The notes under the pieces: model-generated
The model's database searches: none
What the model saw: only the letters and a program-made list of their open reading frames with translations
Told to the model about the DNA's origin: nothing
Virus record (IMG/VR): IMGVR_UViG_3300022200_004819
Coordinates: 1 to 26,846 of that record
DNA: 26,846 nt
Strand: one strand, 5' to 3'
Origin: a virus
Part shown: one piece after another, positions 15,014 through 23,224 of the stretch
Layout: every line of letters begins with the position of its first letter
Position numbering within the stretch: position 1 is the first letter of the stretch
Program-made: the position numbers and the translations under genes

Positions 15014-16873
15014 ATGGCAGACAATTATGATGAAAATACACCGAGGTTTCCATATTGGAAAAAGGCTCCCATAGACCCCTATGATAGTCAGACTTCGCGA
15101 ATTCCAGATGAAGTCCCTAGCTTGGACAAATATGATTGGCAAGCTAGTAAACTTGGGTTGGAAAAAATAGATGAGTTGTTTAGATCTTACAGTGAATCCT
15201 ATTCTCTTATATCCAAGGCTGAGTTAGATTACGAGAGACTAAGACAACTCAATATTGAAAGTTCTAGAAATTTCGATTATGCAGAGATGGGACTCGACGC
15301 CGCGGCCGCGGCCCTGAAGGCGGGAGCAACCAATGCCGCTATAGGTCTCGCTGCGGGGAGATTCGGAGGGGGACTTAATGCTCTCAAAGTAGATCCAGCC
15401 CAAGCGGTGTTGGGATCGGTTAAGAATTCTATTTTGCGTGGGTATTCTGGAAAGGGTGTTGGTCCTAAAAATAGGCTACCAAGGGAAATGTTCGTAGACG
15501 ATATACGAGAAAAAAATGTCAGAGAACAAACGTTAGATGATTGGCAACACCAATTGGTGGCAAACATAACATCTGCTGTTGGCAATAAGTATAGCAAGGG
15601 AATAGTAATAGATGTAGCAGATGCCCTTGGGGTTGGTAAGTATGTTCCTCCGGGCATACCAACAAAAATAAGCTTATTGAATCGGTCGTATAATGGTGGT
15701 GTGTTGAACGGCGTGATAACCGACGGCGGCAACGATCCAATAGAAAAAAAGATTGGGGATAACTTATTTACAACAGATATTAGTACTAATAGTTTCGCCA
15801 GAATTATAGCTCACGCACTAAGACCCATATTGTCCACTTTCGACAATATAGACATATCAGAAGAAGATAGTGTAGACTACCATATAAAAAGGGTTGCGGC
15901 AGAATTAGGAAAGAGCCGTTCGGAAAAATCCATTTACGATAGATCTAGTGCTGAGGAACGTCTTGATATTCACAATTGGTATCTTTCTAATCGATGGAAA
16001 GATCCACGCGGCCCAGCCGCAGACGACTTCGGGGACACCAAGGAATATACATCAGGCACAACAATTCCATTAGATGTTCTATTAGATGCTGTTGGGACAA
16101 AATCGAGAAAATCCGATGTAGATGAGTCCCTGAAAAAGACCGCCAACCTGTCTCTTACACCACCGGACGACGACACCGACAAAATAACAAACAAATACTC
16201 TGCCTATTCTAATGAGTCTTATGTTCCCCAAAAAATAAACGAACGACAATTCCCATTCAGCATAGAGAATATATCAAACAACAAAACATTATATTTTCCG
16301 GCATACATAAGGGTTTTAACCGAGACAGTATCCCCAAGTTGGAATTCCATGTCCTTTATAAACCGATCTGAAGATTTCTATGTATACCAAAAAACAGATC
16401 GGGCATTAAATCTTGAGTTCTTTTTGTTTGCGGGCGCGTCCGGCGAAAGTGTAAGTAGTGTTTCAACGCAGGCCGTGGGTTACGACATAACAGCATCTAG
16501 GGAGTGGAAACGCGACGGCGTGACCGACCCACAAATAACAAATCTCCCGCCAGTGATAACTCACAAAAAAATGTGGGAATTAATAAATGATCTTCATGGG
16601 TGTACTAGACCAAATTATTACCATCCCGAGGGTGAGGACGGCGTTCATAAGTTCGTAACTGGACCATATTTAAAAATAACAATCGGAGAAATGTATAAAT
16701 CACAATTGGCGATTCTAGATAGCATAACCATAAACTATGAGCCTCTAATTTGGAACATGAATTCTGAGGATAAACTGGCACCGATGGTTGCAAATTTAAC
16801 TTTGGGGTTTAAGTTTATGCACCAAAAAGTTCCGACTTCGAATAGTAATTTCTATGGTCACGTTAATCAATAG
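15014..16873 (+). CDS. Baseplate tail-tube cap/initiator protein (T4 gp48/gp54-like) with a long N-terminal extension
   Basis: 619 aa, starting 10 nt after the tape-measure stop with AGGGGGA upstream. The C-terminal ~215 residues carry the recognisable part: FPFSIENISNN then LYFPAYIRVLTETVSPSWNS, YVYQKTDRALNLEFFLFA, a KMWELINDLHGCTRPNYY helix-turn, and a GPYLKITIGEMY strand near the end. This resembles the tube-like baseplate proteins on which gp19 polymerises. T4 gp48 and gp54 are 364 and 320 aa. The first ~400 residues (helical, then an Ala/Gly-rich hydrophobic stretch around 92-118, then charged linkers) have no counterpart I recognise. One protein may do the work of both T4 genes. Confidence 0.6.
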   Translation: MADNYDENTPRFPYWKKAPIDPYDSQTSRIPDEVPSLDKYDWQASKLGLEKIDELFRSYSESYSLISKAELDYERLRQLNIESSRNFDYAEMGLDAAAAALKAGATNAAIGLAAGRFGGGLNALKVDPAQAVLGSVKNSILRGYSGKGVGPKNRLPREMFVDDIREKNVREQTLDDWQHQLVANITSAVGNKYSKGIVIDVADALGVGKYVPPGIPTKISLLNRSYNGGVLNGVITDGGNDPIEKKIGDNLFTTDISTNSFARIIAHALRPILSTFDNIDISEEDSVDYHIKRVAAELGKSRSEKSIYDRSSAEERLDIHNWYLSNRWKDPRGPAADDFGDTKEYTSGTTIPLDVLLDAVGTKSRKSDVDESLKKTANLSLTPPDDDTDKITNKYSAYSNESYVPQKINERQFPFSIENISNNKTLYFPAYIRVLTETVSPSWNSMSFINRSEDFYVYQKTDRALNLEFFLFAGASGESVSSVSTQAVGYDITASREWKRDGVTDPQITNLPPVITHKKMWELINDLHGCTRPNYYHPEGEDGVHKFVTGPYLKITIGEMYKSQLAILDSITINYEPLIWNMNSEDKLAPMVANLTLGFKFMHQKVPTSNSNFYGHVNQ

Positions 16874-16902
16874 TATCAGTAATAAATTGGAGGCATATCA
16901 TT

Positions 16903-17175
16903 ATGGGGAGATATAAAAACATACTCAAGGTCAATAAAGCTAAAGACAACGTTCCTCTAATCAGAATAGACAGCAAACCCAAACAAAGTGATATGTATAT
17001 AACCTATCGCTCAGAAGATAGATTAGACCTAATTTCCAGTAGGATATATGGAAAGTCAGAATTCTATTGGGTAATACTTGAAGCAAATGGATATTCTTTG
17101 GAGTTCGATATAGAACCCGGAGAAATATTGAGGGTTCCATATCCACTTTTTGATTACATTGGATCGATGAGGTAA
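16903..17175 (+). CDS. 53: Baseplate wedge protein, LysM-like (T4 gp53-like)
   Basis: 90 aa with a TTGGAGG ribosome site. Residues 36-85 form a LysM-like module: a D-R-L-D-L-I-S-S-R-I-Y-G helix, the YWVILEANG turn, and FDIEPGEILRVP. This is the same plan as the short LysM-type baseplate proteins that include T4 gp53 and P2 gpX. T4 gp53 is about 196 aa, so this is a compact version. It sits 4 nt ahead of the hub gene, and the pair is likely co-translated. Confidence 0.65.
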   Translation: MGRYKNILKVNKAKDNVPLIRIDSKPKQSDMYITYRSEDRLDLISSRIYGKSEFYWVILEANGYSLEFDIEPGEILRVPYPLFDYIGSMR

Positions 17176-17179
17176 GATT

Positions 17180-19162
17180 GTGTCAATTCCAATTTGTAGA
17201 GTTAATGTTTATGATGATTTTTACGATCCTTCGACCACGACGCCGGACCCGGCGACACCAAAGTATAGAATCAAGGGAGATTACGAATATTCCCCCACAG
17301 GGCAAACTCTATTTTCAGAGGAATCTCTAGGTCTTTCTAGCGCAAAGATAGATCTCGGCGGTTCGTTCATCGATGTATCATTAGAAATACCCCTACCAAA
17401 TAATATGATAGTCGAAGCTCAGTATTCCGGCGGGGCACTATATGACCTTCTTAGGTATGATAACTATTGGAGCGTTGAATATGGTTGGGGGGACAAGATT
17501 GTGAATTCAACATTTTCAACATTTTCTATTCACAACATGATGATCAGAGATTTCTCCCTTGATTACGATACATCCAAACGTTTCTTTAATCTTAAGATAG
17601 ACCTTGCCCCTAGGATTATACAAATATTGAGAAATATAAATTTAATACATTGTCCTGATATTATAATGGCCGTGATGGGAGAATATAGAGAAAGTTCAAA
17701 TTGGAATAGGTTTAAGGCATTCTTCGGCGGAAAGGATGCCATAAACGACCCATACAATGGACCCCCCGTTGCTGCTATAATTGATATAGTATTGGCGGGA
17801 GCGAAGAATTATATTGAGACCATTGAGCAGATCGACCATAGTGGTTCCACCGACGACGGCATTAGATCGCTGGAAAAATATAAGATTTGGTCTTGGCCGA
17901 AGGAAATAAAACTCAACCTTAAGGGGGCCAGTGACCAGTATGTAAAATTTGTTGATCGCCTTAAAGATTTAAGGGGGAAGTTTTATATTGAAGAAATAAA
18001 AAAAGGAAGATCCACAGGGGAATTTTTGAATCAGGGTGAGCTAAATGCTAATAGGACGGAGATTTTGAAAATAGCGGAAAAACTCGCTGACGGTTTCGGA
18101 AAGACCGAAGTGCAGACCACCGACGAAGATGGTGATAAAAAAATGGTTCCTATTGATGAATACATTGACATTAGAAAAATTGGCATAAGCACACAATTAA
18201 ACGCATCTCTTGTAACAGCAGACAAGAAAGAAATTCCAAAGTTGTCAGATTTCTATTTTACATTTGTTGGAGAGGACATTCCCACCCAAAAGGGGGAATT
18301 AAGTAAAAAGAGAACCAATGATTGGGAGAGAGTAAGGGAAAATTTACTAGATTATGATTACATAGCTGGAACCAGTCTATATTCATTTTTGGATGAAATA
18401 TTAAAGGACAATGGATACATACTTGCCTTTACTCCCGGCATTATTAATAACCAAGCATCATCAATCAAGCAGTTGGTAATTCCAGCAAGCATAGATCCAT
18501 CTACATCTTCAAATGAGGAAGAATGCATCTTGTCGGTTTCTCCTAATGGTTCCGAGTATACTTTCCAAAGTACGACTGCCGGAACGGAAGGATCATTATA
18601 TTTTGGTGGAAAAGAATTGGTTGAATTCGAAGAAGCGGAAGTGGATTATTTCGATTTACATAGCATGAAAAATGTGATATTATCTGTGACACTAGACGCA
18701 ACGGGTGGAAAAAAGACAATAGCAACAGTTAGATCCGAGGAAGCTTTAGTTGCGAACGCCGATGGTGGAGACGGCGAGAACAAAGACGTTCCAGCAAAGG
18801 ACGTTGAGATATATGATTTCTTGACCAAACTTGCTAAAACTGTAAAGATGAAGATAATAGGTGTACCCCACATTAGACCTTGGGATGTGGTTAATTTCAC
18901 CGCATTGGGAGAACTATTCACGGGAAGGTATAGAGTAATAACTGCGTCTCACAATATTTCCAACGGCACTTATGAAACGGAATTGGAACTAATGGAAACA
19001 ATAATACCAATAACCCCCGATCCCGCGCCAACCCCGACACCCAAGACCGTGATGGGGAATGATGACACCATTTCGTGTGTAGGGTGTCACCAGCCATGGA
19101 CGGGCCCGCCGCGAGATACTACGGAGATGAAGTATATTGACTTCAAGAATAAATGGGAATAA
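17180..19162 (+). CDS. Baseplate hub protein (gp27 / late-control D type) with Cys-containing tail
   Basis: The start is GTG 17180, with GAGGT upstream. The 660-aa product has a beta-rich N-terminal part (1-170; YWSVEYGWGD around 92-101 is typical of hub tube domains), a long central insertion (about 170-420), and a C-terminal part with FLTKLAKTVKMKIIGVPHIRP, then WDVV and GRYRVITASHNISNG, the signature of phage hub/gpD-like proteins. It would join tube and spike and guide the tape measure. After residue 610 comes a Pro-rich linker (PDPAPTPTPK) and a short tail with C633-V-G-C636-H637. No lysozyme domain is seen, unlike T4 gp5. Family assignment is by pattern. Confidence 0.65.
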   Translation: MSIPICRVNVYDDFYDPSTTTPDPATPKYRIKGDYEYSPTGQTLFSEESLGLSSAKIDLGGSFIDVSLEIPLPNNMIVEAQYSGGALYDLLRYDNYWSVEYGWGDKIVNSTFSTFSIHNMMIRDFSLDYDTSKRFFNLKIDLAPRIIQILRNINLIHCPDIIMAVMGEYRESSNWNRFKAFFGGKDAINDPYNGPPVAAIIDIVLAGAKNYIETIEQIDHSGSTDDGIRSLEKYKIWSWPKEIKLNLKGASDQYVKFVDRLKDLRGKFYIEEIKKGRSTGEFLNQGELNANRTEILKIAEKLADGFGKTEVQTTDEDGDKKMVPIDEYIDIRKIGISTQLNASLVTADKKEIPKLSDFYFTFVGEDIPTQKGELSKKRTNDWERVRENLLDYDYIAGTSLYSFLDEILKDNGYILAFTPGIINNQASSIKQLVIPASIDPSTSSNEEECILSVSPNGSEYTFQSTTAGTEGSLYFGGKELVEFEEAEVDYFDLHSMKNVILSVTLDATGGKKTIATVRSEEALVANADGGDGENKDVPAKDVEIYDFLTKLAKTVKMKIIGVPHIRPWDVVNFTALGELFTGRYRVITASHNISNGTYETELELMETIIPITPDPAPTPTPKTVMGNDDTISCVGCHQPWTGPPRDTTEMKYIDFKNKWE

Positions 19163-19211
19163 ATGGGGCGGCAGTTAGTAACATAACAACACCAACGAGA
19201 GGTTCTAAAAA

Positions 19212-19952
19212 ATGAAGCTAATGACAATAGTGGTTCCAGACAACAACTACGATTACAGCATAGATCAGATTTACAGTAATGAGCTAATCAATGTTGTCAA
19301 TGAATCCGATTATAAAGGTAGTTCTCTACCTACGTTGATTTACACACACAAACTTGCCAAGCGACTTTATCCCGACATCACGTTTTCCATACTGGATGAG
19401 GGTGGGGAGATTGAGGTTGGTGTGCGTTGGTGTTTTGGTTCCGAAGAAAAAAGGAGCGATTACATATTCAAGTATATTGATCGTGTTGTTGAGGATTATC
19501 TTTTCTACATTGACAATGGGATAGATCCTGTTTTTGATGACTATGACATAGAGACATTTATTGGTAGTCTATGTCCATATCCATTGATACACAATGGCAA
19601 GTATGAAATATACTTTGTTGAAATGTTGAAGGACAATAGGGTTGTCGTATCTTCCCTTAAGAAAGACGCAATGATTTATGCGGGGTATGATCCAGACGAA
19701 TTTTTCTATACAGCAATTGAAATGCTTGATGGAGAATGTTTCGTTTTGAGTACCGACGAATTTGATTTTGATATGACTCATTCTATCCCACTATTTGTGA
19801 TTGATTTCATTCAAGCGAAAAGTGGAGACGTTCTAACCATAGATAAGTTGAAGGATAGGTTGCCAATGACAAAGGGTAGTATTCTCACATATTATATGAA
19901 GTTGGCTCATTATCACAACATTATACCATTCATCATTGGACGAACGCAATGA
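19212..19952 (+). CDS. Unknown protein coupled to the family A polymerase gene
   Basis: 246 aa starting 50 nt after the hub gene, with GAGAGG upstream. It is acidic and rich in Tyr/Asp/Ile; no membrane segment or signal peptide is seen. The C-terminal 45 residues (DVLTIDKLKDRLPMTKGSIL onward) could form a helix-turn-helix-like fold. I see neither the DxE motif of a 3'-5' exonuclease nor any polymerase motif. Its stop overlaps the polymerase start (ATGA), so the two are made in linked amounts, and a polymerase accessory role is a reasonable guess only. Confidence 0.6.
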   Translation: MKLMTIVVPDNNYDYSIDQIYSNELINVVNESDYKGSSLPTLIYTHKLAKRLYPDITFSILDEGGEIEVGVRWCFGSEEKRSDYIFKYIDRVVEDYLFYIDNGIDPVFDDYDIETFIGSLCPYPLIHNGKYEIYFVEMLKDNRVVVSSLKKDAMIYAGYDPDEFFYTAIEMLDGECFVLSTDEFDFDMTHSIPLFVIDFIQAKSGDVLTIDKLKDRLPMTKGSILTYYMKLAHYHNIIPFIIGRTQ

Positions 19953-20872
19953 TAGTGGACCGCACATACGACAGACTTATAGATACGGCACGCGCAGAAA
20001 AGATATTGTCCAATTCAACAATTCATGTTGATATGGACAAGCTTCGTGCGTATGTCTTAACTCATCGCAGAGACAAAGAGGCGTGGAGATTTCTTCGCCT
20101 ATCTGCGGAAGGGAACGGATACTTAACCTGTCAATGGTATGGTAGAGATAAGAGAACATATCGAATATACCCAAAGAAGGGTGAACCACAACTAACAACC
20201 CTATCTAATGTCGGCATTCTTTCTTCATTCACATCCAGACACCAATCTGGAAAGATAGTTTGCATTGATTATAATCAATTTGAGTATTCCATCATTAGAT
20301 GTTTGCTCGACCTCAAGGATGCTCCAATTGACATTCACTCTTGGGCAGCGGATGTTCTGTCTATGCCAAGGGATGTTTGTAAGATTTTGAACAACGCAAT
20401 ACTGTATGGTTCTAATGATGACGTTCAAAGGCGTGCGAAGGATCTTTATGAAAGAGTGGAACGAAAGGGAGTAGAAAAATATTTGCGAATGATAATTCAA
20501 ATTCGTTCCAAAATTGACACTTTTATTTTGGATAAGAAGGATTCCTTTATTCGGAACGGATATATAATTAATGGATATGGTAGGAGAATATATCCTAAAA
20601 ATAATTCTAGTATATTCAACAACTTGATACAGTCTGTTGGATCGGAGATAATGATTGATACAATCATCAATCTGAATAGCGTAAATAGTAATAGTTGGAA
20701 CATAATGTTTCAAAGGTTTGATGCCATATACTTTGATTTTTCGGAGAAAGCGTTAAAAGATGAACTGGATGAAGTAAAGAAAATTATAGTTGGCTCAAAC
20801 AAAGACATAGACTTGTCGGCAACAATATCTATTGGCGACAGTGTGGCAACACTGAAAGAACACACAAAATGA
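19949..20872 (+). CDS. Minimal family A DNA polymerase core (palm and fingers only)
   Basis: 307 aa, ATGA-overlapped on both sides. Motif A is CIDYNQFEYSIIR with D107 and E112 in the places of Pol I D705 and E710. A following DIHSWAADVL matches the Pol I DIH segment. Motif B is RDVCKILNNAILYG: R141, K145 and Y153 are kept, but N149 replaces the usual Phe/Tyr. IINGYGRR and a downstream N224/Q228 pair match the next conserved block. Motif C is FQRFDAIYFDF, with D258 kept but the H and E of HDE replaced by F and A. There is no 5' nuclease, no 3'-5' exonuclease and little thumb. A 5' nuclease is encoded separately at 25006. T4 relatives normally use a family B enzyme. Confidence 0.8.
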   Translation: MIVDRTYDRLIDTARAEKILSNSTIHVDMDKLRAYVLTHRRDKEAWRFLRLSAEGNGYLTCQWYGRDKRTYRIYPKKGEPQLTTLSNVGILSSFTSRHQSGKIVCIDYNQFEYSIIRCLLDLKDAPIDIHSWAADVLSMPRDVCKILNNAILYGSNDDVQRRAKDLYERVERKGVEKYLRMIIQIRSKIDTFILDKKDSFIRNGYIINGYGRRIYPKNNSSIFNNLIQSVGSEIMIDTIINLNSVNSNSWNIMFQRFDAIYFDFSEKALKDELDEVKKIIVGSNKDIDLSATISIGDSVATLKEHTK

Positions 20873-21273
20873 ACAAATCAATTTTACTCGCATCCTTTGT
20901 TGAACGGGGGGACTTATATATAGCACTTGAAAAAATATCCAAGATGTGCAAACTTTCAGAACGTGGTCGCATATTCACCTTCATTAATGAGAATGACAAC
21001 AATGAATATATACTAACTTACAATCTCTACGCTGAATATGCGAACATAAAATTCACATCCATATGGGAGAACACAATAAGCATCCACAGAAAGAAGCAAA
21101 CAAATACCCTCTACTCACTCAACGCTATGAATGAACTCATAAAGAGTAAGAATTGGGGGAGACTCGATAAATCTTACAGGATAAATTGGGAAGACTACGA
21201 GAACAGTTTTCTAATTATAAAAAACGGAAAGCTTAAAATAATACCCATAAGAATGGTGAAGATAAACCACTAA
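20869..21273 (+). CDS. Unknown small protein coupled to the polymerase
   Basis: 134 aa, with its ATG overlapping the polymerase stop (ATGA). It is basic, rich in Asn/Ile/Lys/Tyr, with alternating strand-like segments (RIFTFINENDNNEYILTYNL) and a C-terminal beta hairpin (SFLIIKNGKLKIIPIRMVKI). No recognised family. Because three genes in a row are stop-start overlapped, it probably belongs to the same functional unit as the polymerase and the 246-aa protein. Confidence 0.6.
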   Translation: MNKSILLASFVERGDLYIALEKISKMCKLSERGRIFTFINENDNNEYILTYNLYAEYANIKFTSIWENTISIHRKKQTNTLYSLNAMNELIKSKNWGRLDKSYRINWEDYENSFLIIKNGKLKIIPIRMVKINH

Positions 21274-21293
21274 AATATTTTTTCAGATTTCGC

Positions 21294-21322
21294 TTTACAT
21301 TCACAGACACACTACATATAAT
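21294..21322 (+). promoter_or_regulatory. Sigma70-type promoter for the gp32-uvsX operon
   Basis: -35 TTTACA (21294-21299), a 17-nt spacer and -10 TATAAT (21317-21322). This is the best host-type promoter in the window, 74 nt before the gp32 start. It would start RNA near 21329, just ahead of the structured leader. Confidence 0.8.
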
Positions 21323-21334
21323 ACACAAAGTCAG

Positions 21335-21395
21335 GGGTAGTAATAAATGTTTCTACCCAACATCAAACAAACACAATAGACAGGAGTAACACATT
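21335..21395 (+). promoter_or_regulatory. gp32 leader: H-type pseudoknot plus A-rich translational operator
   Basis: Stem 1 is GGGTAG (21335-21340) with CTACCC (21353-21358). Loop bases TGTTT (21348-21352) can pair with AAACA (21365-21369), giving stem 2 directly stacked on stem 1, with a 7-nt first loop and a 6-nt crossing loop. An unstructured A/C-rich tract then runs to the ribosome site AGGAG (21382-21386) and the ATG. T4 gene 32 mRNA uses the same plan, a 5' pseudoknot and an unstructured A-rich tract, for cooperative binding and repression by gp32. The pairing is seen; the regulation is inferred. Confidence 0.6.
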
Positions 21396-22202
21396 ATGGA
21401 CACAAGCAGATTGGCAAAGCGATTGGCGCGACTTCAGGAGCGCAAGGGTGGGGGAAGCGGAAAGAACATTTTTTTCAAGGCTCCCGATGATGGCAAGAAG
21501 GCAACATTGAGACTGGTTCCTTATCCTCATGATGAAAACAATGAACCCTTCCTTGAGATTGGTTGGCACTATAATGTTGGTGGGCACAGGTCTTTGATTT
21601 GTCCTCGCGAAACCTATGGTGATCCTTGTCCCATTTGTGAACTGGCAGAACAGTTTCGCAATATGGGTGGTAAGGACAATTGGCGCATCTTCAAGAACCT
21701 TTCCCCCAAGCTACGATACTACTCTCCCGTGGTAGTTCGTGGGTCGGAGGATGAGGGAATCAAGTTGTGGGGCTATGGAACTACAATTTACGAGGATCTT
21801 ATCAGCAAGTTCATGGACCCCGATTGGGGAAATCTTGCGGACCCGATGACAGGTCGAGATGTCAAGGTCTGGACCATCCCCAAGGGTGCCGCTGGAAATG
21901 ACACTGACTACGCAAAGCCCAAGATGGACGTTAGTCCTTCGCAGTCGCAAATGCTTCAGAAAAAGGCGGATATGAAGACCTTGATTGAGAACATTCCGAA
22001 TTATCTTGAAGATGGGGAGTCGTTCAAGTCGATGTCGTATCAAGAGCTTCAGGAAATCGTTGCCAAGATGGCAGACTTTGATGAGGACGATGCTTCCGAG
22101 GACAGTTTCTATTCGTCCGACAAAATGGAAACTGACAACGACACATCTTCAAATGCGGGATCGTTAGAGGATAAGTTGAGTGCCTTGTTCAAGGATGATT
22201 AA
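21396..22202 (+). CDS. 32: Single-stranded DNA-binding protein (T4 gp32-like)
   Basis: The 268-aa product shows three parts of a gp32: a basic N-terminus (LAKRLARLQERKGG) as in the cooperativity domain; an OB-type core with a zinc site formed by H64, C69, C78 and C81 (HRSLICPRETYGDPCPIC); and an acidic Ser/Asp-rich C-terminal arm ending in LEDKLSALFKDD, which in T4 binds polymerase and recombination partners. T4 gp32 has 301 aa and the same H-C-C-C ligand type. It coats replication ssDNA and works with the recombinase two genes downstream. Its leader carries a strong promoter and a likely autoregulatory element. Confidence 0.88.
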   Translation: MDTSRLAKRLARLQERKGGGSGKNIFFKAPDDGKKATLRLVPYPHDENNEPFLEIGWHYNVGGHRSLICPRETYGDPCPICELAEQFRNMGGKDNWRIFKNLSPKLRYYSPVVVRGSEDEGIKLWGYGTTIYEDLISKFMDPDWGNLADPMTGRDVKVWTIPKGAAGNDTDYAKPKMDVSPSQSQMLQKKADMKTLIENIPNYLEDGESFKSMSYQELQEIVAKMADFDEDDASEDSFYSSDKMETDNDTSSNAGSLEDKLSALFKDD

Positions 22203-22204
22203 TA

Positions 22205-22543
22205 ATGAGCGAAGACAAACTTTTCATTGTTCGGGGGACTGGATTTCCCATGGACGGATCTGTTGTCTTTGTTGAATCAGTGGGGGATGATGGATTTTGT
22301 TCTGTCGTCCCCTACAATTCACCGACATCAAATTCTCCAATAAAAATCCACAACGGTTATTTACAAAGTATTGATATGACGGAGGAATTCACATACAGTT
22401 TTGCCATTGTAAAGTTTGACAGCAAAGCAAATGTGGTGGACTCAGAAAAATTCGAAGTGAAACACACACTGAAAAATGTCAATGCTTCTGCCCTAGCTGA
22501 ATTCGTCAGCAATACCGTTTCACCTTTGCTTAAAATGGAGTAA
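22205..22543 (+). CDS. Unknown protein between gp32 and uvsX
   Basis: 112 aa, ATG 3 nt after the gp32 stop, so probably translated by coupling. The first ~55 residues look like a small beta barrel (LFIVRGTGFPMDGSVVFVES), and the last ~40 are helical. No motif recognised. Position inside the ssDNA-binding/recombinase operon suggests an accessory role in recombination or replication. Confidence 0.6.
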   Translation: MSEDKLFIVRGTGFPMDGSVVFVESVGDDGFCSVVPYNSPTSNSPIKIHNGYLQSIDMTEEFTYSFAIVKFDSKANVVDSEKFEVKHTLKNVNASALAEFVSNTVSPLLKME

Positions 22544-22549
22544 TAATTT

Positions 22550-23224
22550 ATGACAAAGAAAAAAGGTTCGTCTTTTGAAGATGAACTTATAGACGATCTT
22601 AATTCGTCTTTCGCAAAAAAGAGTTCCAACGCAACAGCATCTTACTTATGGCAATCAACAGCCGACGTTAAGAATTGGATCTCTACTGGTTCTTTCATGT
22701 TAGACCTTGTTTTGTCCAACCGAAAAGATGGTGGCATTCCAACAGGAAGATTGACCGAAATTTCTGGTGGGGAGGGTGCTGGTAAGACTCTACTCGCATC
22801 ATACATTCTTGCCGATACTCAACGCAAGGGTGGGGTGGCAATTCTCATTGACTCCGAACACGCCGCATCTATGGATGTGCTGAAAGCGTCGGGAGTAGAT
22901 GTTGAAAAGTTGGTCTATTCACAGTGCAACACCATAGAGGATGTGTTTCATGCAATGGAGCGCATAGTTTCGATGGTTAAGACTTCAGGACAAGATAGAC
23001 CAATCACCATTGTTTGGGACTCTGTTGCAGCAACCAGTTCCCGCGCAGAAGTCGAAGGAAACTATGGCGATGCTACAGTTGGTCTTGCGGCAAGGCTAAT
23101 TTCTCAGGCGTTGAGAAAGTACATTCCAATTTGTAGCAAGCACAACATTTGTCTTGTGTTCATCAATCAGTTGCGTACAAAAATTGGTGTGAGCTTTGGA
23201 GACAACAATGTAACACCGGGGGGT
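22550..23224 (+). CDS. uvsX: RecA/UvsX-type recombinase, exon 1 (residues 1-225)
   Basis: Exon 1 starts at ATG 22550 after GGAG. It carries Walker A GGEGAGKT (73-80), the DSEHAA segment (101-106), Walker B ITIVWDS (152-158), and the L2 DNA-binding loop block INQLRTKIGVSFGDNNVTPGG (205-225). At the codon for G225 the coding sequence stops making sense: the unspliced frame continues for 10 unrelated residues to a stop at 23257. The missing continuation (KAIPYHASIRLRL) begins at 24330. Joining the exons gives TPGG-KAIPYHAS, the normal RecA/UvsX order, and a 374-aa protein. The protein pairs homologous DNA for recombination-dependent replication and repair together with gp32. Confidence 0.92.

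Noticed and set aside
19076-19090. CxxCH as a true heme c site
   Set aside because: Heme attachment needs export and a maturation system; the hub protein has no signal peptide and is assembled in the cytoplasm. Kept only as a possible metal or disulfide site.
21347-21363. Pseudoknot using ATGTT (21347-21351) with AACAT (21359-21363) over the gp32 leader stem
   Set aside because: The crossing loop would have zero nucleotides over a 6-bp stem, which is sterically impossible while stem 1 is complete; the TGTTT/AAACA pairing is used instead.
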